64,000 bases of DNA from Amyelois transitella. Lineage: Eukaryota > Arthropoda > Insecta > Lepidoptera > Pyralidae. The stretch covers positions 10,841,501 through 10,905,500 of the forward strand of contig NC_083505.1 of NCBI RefSeq assembly GCF_032362555.1, given 5' to 3'. Numbering within the stretch: the stretch's first letter is position 1; each line of letters begins with the position of its first letter. The notes under the pieces were generated by a model that searched no databases, was not told where the DNA came from, and saw nothing but the letters and a program-made list of their open reading frames with translations. The translations under genes were made by a program, and so were the position numbers. Shown piece after piece: positions 46,301 to 57,548 of this stretch.

Positions 46301-49300
46301 TCTCCTTATGTGGTAAATACATACATCATATCGGTACATTCATCATCACAGAGTCAAAGTCCACTTTCAGTGCATTTGAGATGTAATGAGATTTAGACAA
46401 ACCTACTAGAAGAATCTCAAATTTAAAGGCCTTTTTCTTGATTCACTTAATCAAACTGCGAGGAAAGAGAAGAAGAGAGCAGTTTGCAAATACTACATCT
46501 TTTCTTAGTAACCAAACCAGCATAAGGGCTTGAGGTAAATACTTCTACAGATACAGAAAAGACATGTAATTTCTATGTATTATATACCTATGTGATGTAC
46601 GTCAAATAAGTGTAGTTCTAGCAAAATTCATACAGTACATTTATTCAGGTTAGGATTGGCAAGACGCTCTTCTACATCTTCTACTTGATCCACCTGAATG
46701 CCTGCGCCTACTACGCCATGAGCAGCTACATCGGCCTCGACTCCAACGGCTGGGTGTACGACAACAAAGGGAACGCCTACATCAGGTGTTTCTACTTCGC
46801 CACCAAGACCGCCACGTCTATAGGAAAGAACCCCAAGCCAGAGAATACTGAAGAGTACTTGTTTATGACAGCGGCGTGGCTGATGGGAGTGTTTGTGTTC
46901 GCGCTTCTGATTGGACAGATCAGGGATATCATTGCTACGGCTACCCGAGCGAGGGTAAGTAATTTAACTTATATTAGAGGATATCATGTAGTAATTTTTT
47001 GTACTTAGTAGAAATTAGAAAAAATGTGCTAATCATGAGCTAGGGTTTGACAAAAAGATAGATGTTCGATATTCTTATACCTAGAGAAATGGTACGAGAA
47101 CAAACGAAAATGTAAGGCATCTGGGTAACTCTTTGGTTACCAGGAATATATAATTTTCTTACGAATGGTGGTAAGTGTTACGGTTACTTTAGATTTGTGA
47201 ATTTCCTTTAGACATAACGTTACTAATGTCGATACTTTAATCACTATTGTTTATAGTTTTTCCCTCCTTCAGACTGAATACCGCAAGACAGTGGACGGCT
47301 GCACCCGTTACCTGCGTCAGCTAAACATGCCTGTTTCTCTTCAAAGAAGGGTCACTTGTTGGTTCAACTATACTTGGAGTCAGCAGAGATGCTTTGGTTA
47401 GTATTTAATTCGTTGTGAATGTGATATTATCAAAGGTGAAGAGACAAAAAAAGGTTCTTTACGTTTTGCCACAATTTTGTATCTACATAGCACCAATATG
47501 GACCATTTACATATTGAAGAAGTGATTTTCGCTAAAGGTTTTTTGTTTTACAGATGAATCGAAAATCTTAAACTCTTTACCTTTCAATATGAAGAGAGAT
47601 GTTGCTCTTGCTGTCCACATGTCTACTTTGAGCAAGGTACATATTATATCTACTTTACTAAATAAGAAGTTGTATATAACACTGTGCCGAATCCTATGTA
47701 TTTTTTTTCGGAACCCATGTCACTCTTAGCACTCGTACTTTGCAAATTCTACGACTTAGGCAAAGTAAGATATAATCATGAAGAATAAGCAAAAAATCAC
47801 TCACTTTAACGTTAGGGATATCAGTTAATATAAGTATGTATATTCTGATTTTGTTGCAATTGGAAACTCAGCATCAGCGGTTTGCTGCTAACCGTAGGGA
47901 ATCTCTAGCCTCTGGCAAGGATGAGGCCACTATATATAGTGAAGTAGGGACTTCCACAATCATGGATATTTTTATGATCCCAACACTTCCACAGACTTTG
48001 TCAAGTCATGGCAAGTGTCACATCGTATACGCAGGTGGAGCTGTTCAGCAACTGCTCGGCGTCGCTGCTGCGCGACCTGGTGCTGCAGCTGCGGCCGGTG
48101 TCGTTCCTGCCCGGCGACCTGGTGGTGCGCGCGGGCGACGTCGGCCACCACATGTACATCGTGCAGTGCGGCGAGTGCTGCGTGAGTGCTCAGACCTGGT
48201 GCAGGGATGAAGAAAGATGTTCAAATATAACTAATAACGAGACAAAACAAAAAAGAAACATCTTCTGTAAAAGCTATTATAGAACATTTCGAACAGGAAA
48301 TATCTAAATCCTAAAGTTAAAATTTTGTGAAAAAGCTACTTTAGAAGATTGAAGAGCATTCTCTCATCTCTAAATTCCTTCCTTAAGTTTACAATTTTCA
48401 AATTGTTTTATACGTTTAGTCTATTTTACTATTTTTTACAGGTAATGTCTCCTGATGGAAACGAAGTGTTAGCAACTCTGAAGGAGGGCATGGTGTTTGG
48501 AGAAATCAGCCTCTTGGGAATCGAAGGTCTTCGACGTCGCACAGCCACTGTCAGGTAGCTTAATCATTTTATAACACAAATTGTTAATCTCTTTATCTAT
48601 AGCGCCTATGACAAATATTTTCATCTTAAAACGGTCAACCAAATTCAGAATAGCCAAATAAAAAGAACTGTTAGAGGTACCTATGCGTCCTAAAATGTAC
48701 GAAAAATGACCGCCTGATTATTTAACGTAATTATTTGCCAGGTCGCGAGGTTACTCCAACCTCTTCGCACTGTCCCGTAACGACTTAGAAGCTGCTCTGA
48801 AATACCACAAAGAAGCGGCTCAAGTACTCCGGCTGCGAGCAGACCAGATCATCAGACAGAACGCGGCGCGTCAGGCCAAGCAGAAACTAGCCATACTTGA
48901 GGCCAAGAAGTCCAGCCATTCTGAGCCGTCAGGATTGAGGAACAGGAGGTTGTCGAGCGCGAGCAGCAATGATAGTAGCCAAGCTGCGGAGAAGAGGCTC
49001 AGGAGCGCTAGTACACTCTCCTATAATAAGAGGAGATTGTCTGCTGTTTCTGAAAATAAGGTAGGAGGTAATTTTGTCACGTCCCTCTTAAACTTAACCT
49101 GTGATTGTGATTCACTAGTAAATGTATGGATCGTTTATGGCATTGCTGAAAATAAAAAAAATATTCAGAAAACACACTGAGATACTTAACCCAATTGCCA
49201 ACTGTTGGCACTTACACTAACATACTGACAAGTAATAAACTATAAAACTGTAATTAACGTAATTATCACGGACTTTACATAGGCATACAATTTATGAACA

Positions 49301-49410
49301 TAATCATAAATTATTATTATGAACAGGTACAGGACGAGCAGCCATCTTTAGTAACCGCTTGCGGCCGCGGCCCGCTACCAACCATCATCCTCTCCAGCGA
49401 ATGCTCTTAA
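43387..49410 (+). CDS. cyclic nucleotide-gated cation channel subunit, beta-like
   Basis: Eleven exons: 43387-43530, 43882-44027, 45024-45283, 46163-46312, 46649-46954, 47273-47396, 47554-47636, 48035-48181, 48442-48554, 48742-49060 and 49327-49410. All are in phase and encode about 625 residues plus an N-terminus still to be found. A Pro-rich cytosolic N-terminus is followed by S1-S3 ([50 protein letters not shown]), S4 ([11 protein letters not shown]), S5, a pore loop [13 protein letters not shown] and S6 ([20 protein letters not shown]). The C-linker and cyclic-nucleotide-binding domain follow, with [10 protein letters not shown] and RRRTATV, whose Arg-Thr contacts the nucleotide phosphate. 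The C-terminus is charged ([11 protein letters not shown]). In the pore a Lys stands where CNGA subunits have Glu. Exon 48035-48181 is far more GC-rich than its neighbours. Probably a modulatory subunit in sensory cells; the subunit class is inference. Confidence 0.9.
45317..45440 (+). pseudogene. decayed tandem copy of channel exon 45024-45283 (partial)
   Basis: Lies in the intron just past the exon donor. Comparing 45161-45260 with 45341-45440 without gaps gives 84 of 100 identical bases at a constant offset of 180. The copy still reads [13 protein letters not shown], then a TAG where the exon has Arg, then [14 protein letters not shown] and KTRRN. A three-base deletion precedes the aligned block. 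Neither the acceptor nor the exact donor is preserved (GTACTT follows), so it is not a usable alternative exon. Confidence 0.88.
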
Positions 49411-50020
49411 GTCAAGAGTTCAAGACTAAGGACAATGGCCATACTTGATGGAACCCCAACTGACTTTTAGAAAACCATGCTCCATGTATACTTTGGTATA
49501 TCACGTCTAGATGTTTTCAACTAAATATGGTATATTTCAATGTTAACGATAATATCGCCGTTTTATCTAGGCGTTATGAATGTTTAACTTTTTAAGGTTT
49601 ATATTTTGCTTTGCCCTTTTATGAAAAGACTAAGTTCGGTAAAATGTCAATTACCTACCCTCTTTCAATTAGACCAAGTCAATGAAAAAAAAAACTTTTT
49701 TATTCGAATATTAAACATTTGTCTGATGTTTTTAACAACGATTTTGTCCTATATGTACTTACTTACATTTCTATTTGTGGCATCCAGCCAAGTCTGATTT
49801 TGGCGCCCAACATGGTACTTCCAAAGATTATTTCAAAATTAGGTATAATGTTATATTTTTTGTACTTATATTTTGATACATGTATTATGCACCTATGTGC
49901 AATGTAGGCTTTAAGCCGTATTTTGTATACTAGTCGATAGATAATAATTACAAAAATGCTCAAATGAGCAATATTTTAAAAAAATATATACGTATCGTAC
50001 ATTTATAATGTTTATGTCTA

Positions 50021-50026
50021 AATAAA
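50021..50026 (+). terminator. polyadenylation signal of the channel gene
   Basis: AATAAA about 610 bases past the stop codon, followed by a TGTTTATTG stretch. Confidence 0.5.
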
Positions 50027-52870
50027 TGTTTATTGATCTCAAATAATTATATCATGCATTTTCGATGTAATCAATACAACAAAATGTGCAGAATTACATA
50101 AACATATACATATACTAATCAACTGATGCCTTATTCATTATCTTTTTTAAATTTGCCCATAAATTATTTGAAATACTTAATCGTACCTTATAAGTATCTA
50201 CCCTATTGTCCGATTTCTAATGGTCTTCTAATTACTGACACGAGCATACCGTGATTGTATTCAAAACAAACTGTGTTTATTCACGTATTCCTAGTCGACC
50301 AGCTGATATGCACATGCACAAGTTTAGTATAGTTGTGTCATCCCAGTGTCTTGTCCAACAATCGATGTTTGCTGTGGCTTCGTGATTTTCTGAGTGAGCG
50401 GGTTGCGCTACTGCCAAGGCGTAACTCCGCAAGTACCTGTGTCTTTATGACATCCCATCCCGTCCCGTCCTAATCTTCATAAGATTTTGTGTTACGGAAA
50501 AAAGTGTAAAAACATTTTCTACTAAACGGTTGGACCTACAAGAATCGATTTTAAAAAAAACTAAATAGGTACTAACACAAGGAAGAAATTAAAATAGTCG
50601 TCCATTACAAATTGTAAGTTTATTATCGTCAAGTTTGTTGCACGCGATCTCGATACCGAATATAATTAATGTAGTTTCGTTCGTTTCATGGGGAAGTAGA
50701 ACCACAATTTTAATCGACAACAGTCACCAGCATAAAATTAAAAAGAGGCTGCAAGCGCCCAGGTTTCTGGCGGATAATGCTCTGTGGTCAACTGTTCTCT
50801 AATTTTTTTCCGTGTTCCTATAATTTGCACCTTTAACAGATGTTTATGCTGTAACCAGGGACCGAAAAAAAAATTTACTTATGAAAGTTGGTTTTATTGT
50901 CTTTTTTAACCTTCAAAATTCATTCAACTAGGTACTTTTTAGTAATTAAACCTTAAATACAATATCTAGGATTCAATTCATGGTACCTAACTAGAACACC
51001 TGATATATAGTAGGTACAAGGCAAGAACCTCCCACGCGTACAAAAACGCGGACAACAGCTAGTAAGGCAATAAATAAGCTCACAACATTAGCTTTGGACA
51101 CTCGTGTATAAAATAACAAAACATAAGATCATTACGTCTTTGCGAAGTTTGCGGTAACCACTTCACCACGTCATATTCTGATGAACCGTAATGTTACTTT
51201 GTATACAAAGTATAATTTTCAAGCTCCCTAAACATTTTCATTGCTTTTTTTATAGGCAGAAAAATTTTGTGAAGCCGATTACAGCTATCATTTGCCTCGC
51301 GTGACGTTAATCATTGTTTGCCTTTAAGCGAGCGTAACCCGGCGTAATGTAGCGAAAATACGAGCCAACTTTTCATGAATAATTTCTCTTTTATTTGCTT
51401 TAAACCTCCTGAAATTCTTATACTAAAGTAGGGAAGGGTAGACGTAGGTAAGGCGTTTTAATAAAAAAAAGGTGTCTAAAACAAAGCAAATTATACTAAC
51501 CTAGGAAGTTACTTACTAAAATATTGAAAAAAATATTACATTTACAAAAATCTAAAAGGATTGTTAAAAAATTAAACAAATTATTAAAAGCTTCGAAGTA
51601 ACAAAATTTCTAGTAATACAACTTCTTTTAGTCGTCATTTATCGTTTCCATCGAAATTTCATCAGAATCAGCCTCTGCAATTACATTTTTGTTTGACTTT
51701 ATTAGGTAGTAATAAAAAACAAAGTTTCAAGGGGAAATCAAAAAAGGGTCGAATGAAACTTACGGACATGTGCACAGTAGGTACACCTACAGTGTGTAGT
51801 AATTATAAAAAATCTTATGCCACAAATTACAAACGGGCACAATAATAGTGTTAGTCTTATGTCATAAAATATGAATTAGACTATGTCGTGCTATGTAAAC
51901 AACCCCTTTTACGGGAAGCCCGATCAACAGTTGCTCAGTCGTAATGCTACCCCGCTCGAACCAACCGCCGATCGGCTCATCCGATATCTTTATAATTACC
52001 TTATAAATTAAAATAATTAAAATTAAAGATAGCGATATTGTACTGGGCTGATGAGAAGCTGTGTAATGACGTGATTCGCCTTTAGTGAATAGGTATTAAA
52101 AGACTAGGTATTTTGTGGATAAAGGATTTTGTGGACAAACAATCAGGTAAGTGATAAACTCAAATGCATCATTAAGCCATCCCATTAAACGCTCCTTCGA
52201 ATCTCTTGACTGGGGGTTTGCTTACCCCGTATAGGATAAAGACGAGACATGTAAGTTAACTTAAATGTTTAAAAATGTATTCCAAAACTTTAGTTAACTT
52301 ACATATAAATAATTAGCTCACGACTCCGCGCGCGTGTTGAAAGCTTTTTGCGTAAGTTTTGGACACTACAATTATCCAGAACTATACAAATTTATTTTAT
52401 TATATAGATATTATTTTATATTTTTTATAATAGACGTTTATAGTATCCTATTGCTGTGCCAATGTTATGAGTCATTACATTGCCTCGATGTCAAACAAAA
52501 AATACCCCATCCAACTCTGTTTAAAAGTTTGGAAGCAGTGCTTGAAGTAAATTTTTAATTGACGATAACTTCTTTTTACCTTAACCGATTTTGACAAAAC
52601 AATGCTCCTAATTATATGTAATCTACCTTTATAAAACTGCGTTCAAATCCATTGAGTATTTTTGAAGTCATAACGTACCAGACAGGCAGAAAAAAAATCC
52701 AACAATTGATTTTTTTTGTTTTCTGTTATGTCTCTTCAATCAGCCTCTATTAGTTTGTTAGAAAAATATTTAATGTACAGGCACTCAATTTTGACTGTCC
52801 AAACGAAGCTGAAAACGTTACGAAATTTATTTTAAAGAGATCGTATTAAAAAGTAGATTATAAAAATCAA

Positions 52871-53030
52871 TGAAGGGAAGAGCTTATAAACTTGGGATTC
52901 TTCTTTTACGCTATCCACCTGTCACTATTTGAATCTCAATTCTACCATTAAACCAAACAGCTGAACGTGGCCAATCAGTCTTTTCAAGGCTCTGTCTAAT
53001 CCGCAAGGGATAAAGACGTAATTATGTGTA
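52871..53030 (-). repeat. R1 repeat copy
   Basis: AGAGCTTATAAACTTGGGAT, CACTATTTGAATCTCAATTC, GAACGTGGCCAATCAGTC and CAAGGGATAAAGACGTAAT in minus order; one internal deletion. Confidence 0.75.
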
Positions 53031-53398
53031 TGTATTAAGTAGATTGTTTTCTTTTTTGTTATGATTAAGTATTATTAATTTAAGGTCTGTCTTAGTTAAT
53101 AACCTACCTTGACATTGTTCACCAAGCAAGTAAAAGCATTAAATAAGTTTTGTTTGGAATAAGTACCTGGCAGTCCCTAATTTCATTAGTCGCGGTGAAG
53201 TCACGACATCGCAAGTTCGCGTGACCACAAAAACTCGTACAACAACGGGACATCATTCATTCGTATCGGAAATATTCAATCAGCTTTATGTGCTATAAAT
53301 TGTTCATAAGCTCAAAAGCTTGACTACTTCGTTACCTAACTTACGAAGTAATCTTACAAATACTCAGGAAGTTTAAACACACTGATTGCTGACCACAA

Positions 53399-53585
53399 AC
53401 GCAGCGGTAGTGCGCTTGTCTGCGACATTATGAGAAACGATCTTTTTCTGATTGGCCTGGGTCTTGAATGTATATCAATATAAGTATTTATTATAAAATA
53501 TAGTATTGTTGAGTTTTTATCTCGTAACAGAAGTCTCGAACTTACTTCGGGGCAAACTCAATCTGTGCAATCTGTCCAGTATATA
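53399..53585 (+). repeat. tRNA-derived SINE, head partly deleted
   Basis: Begins AACGCAGCGGTAGTGCGCTT, lacks the box-B segment, then matches the body of the copy at 19558-19797: GATCTTTTTCTGATTGGCCT, TAAGTATTTATTATAAAATA, CTCGAACTTACTTCGGGGCA. The deletion takes out most of the tRNA 3' half. Confidence 0.75.
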
Positions 53586-55445
53586 TTAATTTTTTTTTTT
53601 AATAAACTTATATTTTTGATTAAATTAACATAATTGGGTAGTAAAGAACCACGTAAATTGCAGCAACGTTAAATCAACGTACCTTAATGTTCTGTACAGT
53701 AAATCCTAGTTGAAACAGGGAAATTTACAAGACTGAGTAGGTACATTGAAAAATAGATTTATGAACATCAGTTTACTTATTAAAATAGCAAATAGCTTTG
53801 ATGATGCTCTATCCTTACCAACATTTAACTTTCTTTAATAACGAATCCTCACCTATATAAATTTTCTGAAAAATATTTTAAAACTATTTTTATCTACCGT
53901 TCTTCTATATGTATCAACCACAATAATTAAATTAAAAAATAACCCTCTAAATCATAACTAATGACATAACTGCCAAGGAACGCGGTTTTAACAAGTAGAA
54001 CATCGATGCAGTGGAGTTTTTCCTGCATTACGGTGGATCGTGATATTTCAGCTTGCATGAATAAATTCCACGATAATGAGCTTGGTAACCGATGCCAGAG
54101 TTACGGCGCGCCTCTTGCGGTTGCGAACGGTAAGCTTTGTTCATTTTGCCTTGGTATATAGGTATTTAGTTACGATACTACTTTAAGTATCTATAATAAA
54201 GGTATTACAATGACGGGTCAATTTACCTATATTTCATTTTGGCAGAGTGGTTTGCGTGTGGTCATGGTGTATATTATTCATCGTTTAAAAGCAAATGCCT
54301 TTTAAAAAAAATTTAAATTCGGCTCTAATATCGAATTATTAAGTTTATGAAAAGTGCATCTGAAAATAGGACTTCACGCTCATTACATAACTTTCTTTTG
54401 CAAGACATCGCTTGGTCGCCAAAAAATCTTAACGAGTCTAACATGACCCGCGTAGTCCCAATTTTCAAACTTGTAGACCTCGCTTTTTGTTCGAGGCTTT
54501 AATTATGTGATTTAGTCAGTTGATGTCCGTGATTCACGGGTTGTGATCCTCAATCGAAGATAGCAAATCGAAACAAATTACTGCCAACCGGCCGATGACA
54601 CAGATAGACGATGCCAAGGAATAATTGTGCTTCCTCACGGCAGGGCCGGCGCGGCGCCCGTTAAAATTATCTGATCATTGAAGTTGGGCAAAATATTTTT
54701 CCTGTTATATTATGCAAGCCCTTATCAGCTAAATATCTACCTTATTCAGTCGGAATACTTAAAGAGACCCTTTAAATTCAAAGAGAAAAAGATTAAAAAC
54801 CTAAGTAGGTATGTCTTTTCTTCTTTGTCATTGATGTTGAAGGCGTTTCCCCATTTGGGTAATTTCAAGGAAGAAGGCCGGAATCAGATAGTGTAAATCT
54901 TAGTAACATTATATTCAGTTGAAACATTTAAGCGAATGAAAGTTACACAGAAAAGATTGTGGAGTTTAAATCCGACCGCATACCTTAACAAATGTCTACG
55001 CGCTCATATAATAATTATTGCAATGTTTACCTGTGATCCACAATAAGGAATACTTATTTGTATTTGTATAAAAAATATGTAATTCAGTATTGCCGATATA
55101 CCTACAGAAGTTACACATAAAATATGTTGTAGGCATTTGAATTTATACTAAATTTGCGTGGACCTTGTAAACAATAGCAAAATAACATGATTTATTACAA
55201 TACGCAACCACTTTGGTTACCAGATCGTTCGAAATAAGGTTTGTTTTGGTAACAAATGATGTCGGCTAACATTTACACAATCCATAATGTTGTCAAGATA
55301 ATGTTTATGTAACCGAGCCCTGCCTACCATGATATAAGTAATTTATATTTACCTTTTGGCGAAATTATATCACTTAGATAATCGTTATTTTTATTTTCAC
55401 AGCCGGTGTATTATATTATACTATTTATAAAAATTATACACATAT

Positions 55446-55520
55446 CACGTCTTTGTCAGTTAACGGGTACACAGAGCCAATGGCCTCAAGGTTTGAAAGC
55501 CTGGTTTGCCGGACAGCTGA
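55446..55520 (+). repeat. R1 repeat fragment
   Basis: CACGTCTTTGTCAG, CGGGTACACAGAGCCAATGG and a degenerate CAAGGTTTGAAAG palindrome match the R1 5' end. Confidence 0.55.
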
Positions 55521-55661
55521 CTGATGAAATTATTTAGTTTCAGCGCTATATTTTTTTACTTTTCTACAAGTACTAAAGCTTTGTTTATTCGCAAACAATG
55601 TTTGCTAAAAAATCTGTGTGTTTGAAGGTTTATTTATTTTTTATATTTCTTTTAATAAAGG

Positions 55662-57548
55662 ATGGGTCGTAACAAGGAACCTGAAGGGCCCATAAGCAAC
55701 CCAGTGGAGGCCAAGAAACATAGGGATGAATCAGTGGGTCATTTCCAGAACGGCAACTACGACAGAGCCCTCAACGCCCTTCATAAGGTAGGTAATCAAT
55801 ATGCCATATTCTATATAGCAGGTAGATAAACCTGATATATAGAATATGGCATATAGGCCTGATGATCATTAATTTGTAATAAGGCCATATTTTAAACTTA
55901 GTACTAGCAACAATCTAAGATCATATAGTCTGGGTTCATATAAACTAATTCGAAGTTAATGATATGCCAGGAGGCTGCGATGTGTCCTTTCTAATCTCCA
56001 TCCAAATAAACCCATCTCCTACTACATAAAGGCGAGTCAATTTGTTGCGTGATCTCGGAAGTCGTGCGTATTCCAACTCTTCACATACACGACTAGTGTG
56101 ACGGCAAGTGGCAAGAGAGTGCTAAAACACTCCCAGTCGCCATGACGACGACAGCTGAGGCGTCAATAATATCGCCTCTTCACACACTTACGTAACACAC
56201 ATCACACTCGAGTCACAGTCAGTTGTCCATTGTGAGGACAATGGACAACGCTACAGCCCAAGCACGGTCCATCCTCGGACCGACCAAAGATGCAGAATTC
56301 CTGCAAAGTTTCGTCAGGGTCGGCGATGGCGACGAAGAAGATGAAACGCCCGTCCAAAAAGAGTCCATCAGCAAAAGAGCTCCAACATCTGCTGACAAAA
56401 ATGGGAACGGTGATGATGAAGAGATCAAACATTCGGGGATGGAAAGGAAGACGTCAATTAAGCCGAAGAAAAAGAAAGAACACAAACCAAAACGGGAGAG
56501 AAGGCGGCGTGAAGAGGAAGTATATACTGACAAAGATCGTGCCGCTGCCGTGGTGATGGGTTCTAAGGATATAAAGCTGTCGTTGAACATGAAAGACAAG
56601 GCAGAGAGGAGCAGTGCTCTTTCTCTACCAGAGGAAGCCGATGCTGGCACTCTGCTGGCGATGTCGAGAGCAGAGATGATGAGGGAACGGTACCGTACTG
56701 CTGTCTCTTTCGTGGATAAGGTAGAGATTCTGTAACAATCATGAACTAAAAAGTTCTTTACTCCAGTCTGATAAAGATTTTTTCATAACGTGTTCCAAAC
56801 GAATTTAAAATAGTCTTTTGTTTCAGGCTATAGAATTGGCTCCAGAGGAAAAGGCCGCATACGTAGCTCGTAGCAAATGCTACCTTTTGCTAGGAGAACC
56901 ACGTTTAGCCCTAGCGGATGCTGAAACAGCTTTGAAGCTCGATCCAAAGCATGCCAAGGCCTTGCTGCAGAAAGCCGAAGCGCTGTACTACTGCGGAGAG
57001 TTCGAGTTGAGCCTCGTCCACTTTCATAGGGGGTTGAAGGCTAGACCCGATTTGAGCCATTTCAGACTTGGCGTACAAAAGGCACAGGTACGTTTCATTT
57101 CAATTTATTTGCAAGACTTACTTGCAAATTGAAATCTGTCTTCGGCATTGTCAAGGAGAGTACCTGTAACTGTTTTCTTTCCTGCAAATAAGATACTACG
57201 GCAAAACTAAACTTCTAATTATATTGCAGTCTACTTTTATGTATTGAGGCCTATACTATTTTATTTCAGGAAGCTATAGAAAACACGATCGGCTCCGTAA
57301 AGCCAGAAACGAAAAAAGTTTCCAAGAAGCCTCCAACCAAGCGTTCCACATCAAAACCCTCGCGGCCTCCCCTGGGCCCGCTGATGTCCGACAAGATATA
57401 CCTCGAAAACCTCCTCAAAAATCCAGATCTAGCTATAGCCGATAAAAAGAACGATATAGTGACCAAACAAGCAGAGGAAGCTATCAGGTTTCTGGAGAAT
57501 AGAGAGGAATTCTGGAGACAGCAGCAAACCACTAAAACTCAATTTTAA
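55662..57548 (+). CDS. ODAD4: outer dynein arm docking complex subunit 4-like TPR protein, isoform a
   Basis: Exons 55662-55787, 56827-57087 and 57270-57548, all phase 0, give a 221-residue protein. TPR1 spans the first junction (DESVGHFQNGNYDRALNALH joined to KAIELAPEEKAAYVARSK). TPR2 is CYLLLGEPRLALADAETALK and TPR3 is KALLQKAEALYYCGEFELSL. Next comes the TTC25/ODAD4 signature HFRLGVQKAQEAIENTIGS. The C-terminus has SDKIYLENLL and RFLENREEFWRQQQ, also typical of that family. The start ATG is preceded by a pyrimidine tract and AG, so a 5' untranslated exon probably lies upstream. Vertebrate ODAD4 continues with more TPRs; this gene stops after FWRQQQ, so it is a short version. Expected in motile axonemes, hence in sperm; that is inference. 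Confidence 0.87.
55801..55852. repeat. long inverted repeat (hairpin) just past the exon 1a donor
   Basis: Arms ATGCCATATTCTATATAGC-AGG and CCTGATATATAGAATATGGC-AT pair over 22 bases with one mismatch around an eight-base loop TAGATAAA. It starts 13 bases after the GT of isoform a's first intron. Confidence 0.85.
56241..56720 (+). CDS. ODAD4: alternative first exon of the ODAD4-like gene (isoform b)
   Basis: An ATG at 56241 opens 160 codons ending GTGGATAAG|GTAGAG in phase 0, the same phase as exon 1a. Joined to 56827-57548 it would give a 339-residue protein. The encoded N-terminus starts MDNATAQARSILGPTKDAEF. It is highly charged with a Lys/Arg block (KPKKKKEHKPKRERRRREEE) and ends GTLLAMSRAEMMRERYRTAV then SFVDK, which supplies the same TPR1 helices that exon 1a supplies. 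Sequence upstream (about 55980-56240) is less AT-rich and could be its promoter. No acceptor in frame was found at its 5' side, so it is a first exon, not a cassette. Both starts need transcript support. Confidence 0.75.

Larger units (their letters stand above)
49411..55661 (+). other. channel 3' untranslated region and a gene-poor stretch
   Basis: The channel transcript probably ends after AATAAA at 50021. From there to 55661 no exon could be supported on either strand; small open frames are AT-rich and domain-free. Repeats present: an RTE-like piece near 51025-51062, R1 fragments at about 52205-52250 and 55446-55520, an R1 copy at 52871-53030, and a SINE at 53399. A 5' untranslated exon of the docking-complex gene may lie near the right end. 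Confidence 0.5.

Noticed and set aside
47836-48210. 124-codon frame spanning the start of channel exon 48035
   Set aside because: Different phase from the channel; its Ala/Gly/Arg-rich end is a shadow of the GC-rich exon.
56050-56230. In-frame acceptor making exon 1b a cassette exon after exon 1a
   Set aside because: The only plausible acceptor (before 56220) reads into stops in the phase left by exon 1a.
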